Shown one piece after another: positions 60,124 to 64,000 of a stretch of DNA of 64,000 bases. Within the stretch, counting starts at the first letter, position 1. Each line of letters starts with the position of its first letter. The DNA lies in NCBI GenBank assembly GCA_020809705.1, contig CP085831.1, forward strand, positions 434,001 through 498,000, given 5' to 3'. The stretch comes from Calonectria ilicicola (Eukaryota; Ascomycota; Sordariomycetes; Hypocreales; Nectriaceae). A program made the position numbers and the translations under genes. Below the pieces are notes generated by a model. That model was given only the letters and a program-made list of their open reading frames with translations, was not told the origin of the DNA and did not search any database.

Positions 60124-60687
60124 AAGTGCTAGAAATGACGACGGCTGCGGTGCGGCCTGGGTGAGGCCACGAGGAATGGAAGTTTTGCTATGGGAATGGC
60201 CATGCCTAAATTCTGCCGATATAGCAAAACTATTCACCAATTCGGAGATAGGATGCAAATAAAATTTAAACCCCGAATTCTAAGACCCAATTATGTAAAC
60301 AAAATATTGAATCTCGGCTCACATAGGGCGTAGCAACTGCCGAAGTCGGATGAATCGCAAGCAAATGCCCTGAATACGCCCTATAGCGAGCGTCCCACTT
60401 AGCCGGCAAATGACCGGTAAAACATCGGCTTACTTTGATTAACGCCGTCCAGGTGAATATTTGACTGGGCTCTGTTATCTTGAGTGAGGTGCCGGAGAGT
60501 CGGTCCGCGTAGCCGTAGAGGCGTGCAGCCTCAGCCATTAGATGCGCTATTACGAAGCGTCTTCTGGCTGGTTATAATAAGTCTTGGGTCGTCATGGCCA
60601 TTTTCTGTTTTTTTTATGCTCTATTTCGATAGTTGTTGCTCAATATTCCTTTCATATTGCCCCTTTTGTCTAATCCCACAGTTTTAA
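60124..60687. other. Intergenic, upstream of the MFS gene
   Basis: Short frames only. A pyrimidine-rich stretch (60590-60680) precedes the MFS start codon and may belong to its core promoter. Confidence 0.5.
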
Positions 60688-62434
60688 ATGGCGGAATCAG
60701 CTCCAGACAAATCTGGAATCAGCCCTGACCATGGAGTTCAAGTCCAGCCCATACCCGACCAACCCCAGCAAACTTTTGACGCTCTACCAACTACAGTAAT
60801 TACAAAAGCACGTAGACAGGCTATTATCATCTTCATCGTGTCGAGTAACATGGTCCAGGTAAGGTATTCCTCAATCTTATCCTCTCTTAACCTTGCTAAC
60901 TGTCAATAGATGATCTCCAATATGGTTGGCATCGCAGCTGGACTCGAGATTAGCAAAGCTCTAGGTGCTGCCGTGGGCCCAGACAAGGCTAACTGGGCCG
61001 CTGCTTCCTACCCGTATGATGTCCAGCCTTTAACATGACATTGGAATTACTTTGTTCACCACCCGTACTTTATTAGGTTGACACAAGGGACGTTTGTTCT
61101 GATTAGTGGTCGCTTGGGCGCTGTATACGGTCATCGGCATGTTTTAATAGCTGGCGCTGCCTGGTTTGTTGTCTGTTCTGTGGCCAACGGATTTTGTACA
61201 ACATTTGTCACTTTCAACCTGGCTCGCGCGCTCTCTGGCATTGGTGGCGCGTTGATCATGCCCAATGCTGTAGCTTTGATCAGCACGACCATACCTCCAG
61301 GAAGACTGCGGAATATCACGCTTGGGTTTTTCGGAGCTTCGGCACCCATTGGCAGCTATCTTGGTGCCATATGGGCGGGTGTGTTTATCGAATATGCGAC
61401 CTGGAAATGGATCTTCTTTGGTCTGTGAGTTCTGGCAACTGCAACATAAAAGGGTTCAGAACTGACCTCAAAAGGGCAATACTAGGCACTTTTATTTTTG
61501 GAACACTAGCCCTTCTTATCCCCAATGATTTCCCTGTTGATAAGAATGGCCATATTGATTGGATTGGCGCAGCTCTTGGAACCGCTGGCTTGATAACCTT
61601 CAATATTGCCTGGAAGTAAGTTATTCTGTGAATCTGGACTTTATGGAAATTCTAAAAAGTACTAGCCAAGCTCCCGCAAGCGGATGGAACGCACCGTTTC
61701 TGATCGCACTACTTTGTGTTTCAGTCTTACTGCTGGCCATGTTTGCTGTTTGGGAGTACAAATTCACAAAGACGCCAATTATACCGCTCGGAATCTGGAC
61801 AGCGCCTTCGTTTACAGCCGTCATATTCGTGGTACTGTTTAGTTTCATGTCGAATGGCATCTTCCTGTGGTACATGGTAGCCTGGTTACAGCTTTTACGC
61901 GGGAAATCGATTCTCGAGTTTGGGATTCAATGGACTCCATTCGGAATCGTCGCGACCGCCGGTACATTCATCGCAGCATGGCTGATTCCTCGTCTAGCAG
62001 CCCAGTGGATCTTGGCTATTGGTTCTGCGACCATATTAATCTCTAACTTGCTTCTTGCCACAATGCCAGTCAAGCAGATCTATTGGGCGCAGGTGTTCCC
62101 GGCTACAATCTTTATGGGATTTTGCCCAGATTTTGTCTACGTTGCAGCCCAAATTGTCGCCAGCAATAGTGTCAAGAGGAATCAGCAAGGGGTGGCTGCT
62201 TCTCTCATCGGCATCTTGAACCTGTATGGTAACAGTCTTGGTCTTGGATTTGCAGGCACGATTGAAACGCAAGTGAACAAATATCGGGTGGATCAAGTGC
62301 TTGGATTTAGGGCCGCACTTTATTTTGGGGCCGGCATTGCCCTTGTAGCAGTGATACTTGACCTCCTCTTTGTTCGAGTGGTTAAAGACCAAAGGGAGGG
62401 GTGGAGCGATCCCGCGGATGGGATTTCCAGTTGA
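60688..62434 (+). CDS. MFS drug:H+ antiporter-type transporter (DHA2-like)
   Basis: Five exons: 60688-60858, 60910-61013, 61077-61424, 61475-61615, 61660-62434; 512 residues, all phases consistent. A hydrophilic N-terminus of about 45 residues precedes the first helix. MFS motif A is seen at residues 103-112 (GRLGAVYGHR). NLARALSGIGGALIMPNAVA and FFGASAPIGSYLGAIWAG fit the antiporter family's fourth and fifth helices. About 14 hydrophobic segments are likely. The C-terminus is short and acidic. Expected at the plasma membrane, exporting small molecules by proton exchange; the substrate is unknown. No biosynthetic enzymes lie beside it here. Confidence 0.88.
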
Positions 62435-62900
62435 AAACAATGCGGTTAATCAACCCGCGCGTCCCACGGCCTCCGTGGCGCTCAGAAATGAGCCTAGCAG
62501 GTGTCAACGAGTCAATAAACGGAACAATACAAAGGGTTTGGCAATCTACGCGAGTCAGCTAGTGAATGGACGGCTATCTTCCAAACGCCCTCTGCAGATG
62601 ACTTCAATAGTGGACCCAAATATGCCCGGTAGCACTCCGATCTACTCGGCAATGTCCCGATCAACCCACTTTGTATCAGTCGGTCTCAGCCTGTCTCAAG
62701 CCCCAGAGTCACATAGAAAATAGCATCAACTGAGTTTACGAGGCCATCTAACCATATCTGACTTCGCCTCGGCCGGCCTTAATGCCGCCAGAGCCAGGTT
62801 GTGATCAGTGCGGTCAACAGGATCAAACATGTATATAGATCGGCGTGTCAAAGCGGGAGCTTGCCACCAGCAGTTTGCCAAGGCTAGCTAGCAAAAGCAG

Positions 62901-63188
62901 CTATCGGAAACTGGGGTAGATCCCTGTAGTCGACAACCTAAGAGCTGCAATGTAACCTATAGCCAGTGATGTTTCGAAAAGATCATCATATCCTGGTACG
63001 AATATGGCGTTGGCCATTACTTCTCCGGATTCTACACTAATGTCGGTGGTGAACCCAAATTCGCCAAGCCCTCTAGAATGGAGATCCGGAGAATACGCGA
63101 CATCACTTGAAAGATTGTGCCCACCTAAAGCAGCATGGAATTCAACCGCCCGAAAATATCGGTCTGATAATAAAAGGAAGAAAACCAA
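62901..63188 (-). other. Possible coding fragment, unidentified
   Basis: A 95-codon minus frame with protein-like composition, for example AALGGHNLSSDVAYSPD, RGLGEFGFTTDISV and LFETSLAIGYIAAL. It has no family I recognise, the start codon is not well placed, and the frame is not extended by obvious exons. A gene fragment is more likely than a gene. Confidence 0.3.
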
Positions 63189-63204
63189 TGCATAATAGAT
63201 TTCC

Positions 63205-63375
63205 TATTTGCTTTATTAATAATAATATTTATTTATTCATGATTTGACTAGAAGGTGGTGGGAAAAGGTAGAGGGGATACAGTCTTTCAGAGATTGAACT
63301 GTATGAGGCTGGGATGGAAGGGCTTTGGAAATTTTGCCACTCCAGGGTTCGATCAACCACTGAGCCAATAAAGCA
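63205..63375 (-). mobile_element. Candidate tRNA-derived SINE
   Basis: On the minus strand the sequence begins with an RNA polymerase III A-box-like TGGCTCAGTGG (about 63358-63348). About 55-60 bases later comes a B-box-like AGTTCAATCTC, a spacing compatible with a tRNA-type promoter. The segment ends in an A/T-rich tail with repeated AATAAATAAATATTATTATT. AAATCT occurs on both sides and could be a short target duplication. No second copy is in the window, so repetitiveness is untested. Confidence 0.35.
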
Positions 63376-64000
63376 CAGATTTACATTCACTATTACTATT
63401 TTGGTGATAACCTGTTTATATAATATCAAATCCTAGAGCCTGTAATAGCCCGAAATTAGCAAGCATGTATGTTATCATGGAAACATCGAGAGCGCACGGT
63501 TGGTGGGGACTGATCACTGCAATGGCCGTGTGCCGTGTAGTCAGCCCACATGCAGTAGTCTTGATCTCTCAACGGTATATTCACTCTAATTTGCATTCGC
63601 CAAGACAAATTATATGAGAGAATGACGCCATATAACCAACTATCTCACCGCATGTTATATTCCCTGACCGTCAGTGGGACCGCTCGATTCAGCCGTTAGT
63701 CTGTTGTTCGGAACGGTCGAGCCGGGTGACTTGGTCGCTGCAGTAAACCGGCCTTAAGTTATGTCCGACGTACAATTGAACCTACAGCCCTGGTAGTGTG
63801 ATGAATGAAATTTTGCGCAAAAGATGTACAGGTGCTTCATATTGTTGATGGTAGAAGGGATATCTGATTGATATCGAGGAGAAAGTAAATAATATATACA
63901 AGTACTTGCTACTTCGGGAAAGCCTTGGTAACAAAAGTCCATCAACAAAGACTTAGACATACAAGCTGCTTCCCCGCTAAATATCTTCCGGCATGAGGTG

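Larger units (their letters stand above)
62435..64000. other. Gene-poor end of window
   Basis: No complete gene. It contains a possible coding fragment at 62901-63188 and a SINE-like sequence at about 63205-63375. The remainder (63376-64000) shows nothing recognisable. Confidence 0.45.

Overview
The window is nuclear DNA of a filamentous ascomycete (Pezizomycotina, most likely Sordariomycetes). The evidence is: 40-90 bp introns with GT-AG or GC-AG ends and CTAAC-type branch sites; protein families largely confined to these fungi (fungal rhodopsin-like receptors, DUF7703, HET, Zn2Cys6 factors, LaeA-like methyltransferases, NmrA-like proteins, DUF3433); and an AT-rich transposon block with the C-to-T pattern of repeat-induced point mutation (RIP). 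There are no viral or bacterial genes and no canonical tRNA or rRNA gene. All exon models were built by hand from splice sites, phase and family resemblance. No database search was run, so domain names are recognition calls.

Layout. 1-8.7 kb: RIP-mutated, nested Ty3/gypsy-type remnants with LTR copies in both orientations, a dead reverse transcriptase and a 30-bp tandem array. 9-10.5 kb: a five-exon fungal rhodopsin-like membrane protein. 10.7-17.2 kb: gene-poor DNA with relics. 17.3-18.4 kb: a DUF7703-type membrane protein. 18.4-22 kb: gene-poor, with a 21-bp minisatellite. 22-29 kb: a Zn2Cys6 regulator, an RGS-domain protein, a DHDPS-like fragment and a HET gene broken by one stop codon. 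29.5-36.1 kb: three secretory-pathway genes (a 12-repeat Cys-rich protein, an amidohydrolase with a one-base frameshift, a Thr-rich protein). 37.5-38.6 kb: a small C2H2 zinc-finger gene next to a repeat-bounded element. 40.5-45.6 kb: a regulatory group (LaeA-like methyltransferase, Zn2Cys6 factor, NmrA-like protein). 45.9-59.1 kb: three kelch genes, two being tandem duplicates and the third a kelch domain joined to DUF3433-type membrane modules. 59.5-60.1 kb: an epoxide-hydrolase relic. 60.7-62.4 kb: an MFS transporter. The end is gene-poor with a SINE-like sequence.

The window looks like an accessory or subtelomere-like region: surface and secreted proteins, an incompatibility gene, regulators, decayed genes and repeats. 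No secondary-metabolite backbone gene is present. The most unusual items are the kelch/DUF3433 gene beside a kelch tandem duplication, four GC-AG introns (two at the same position in paralogues), a 7-nt microexon in the LaeA-like gene, and a zinc-finger gene whose upstream region is an array of 12-bp G-rich repeats that recurs inverted about 500 bp away.
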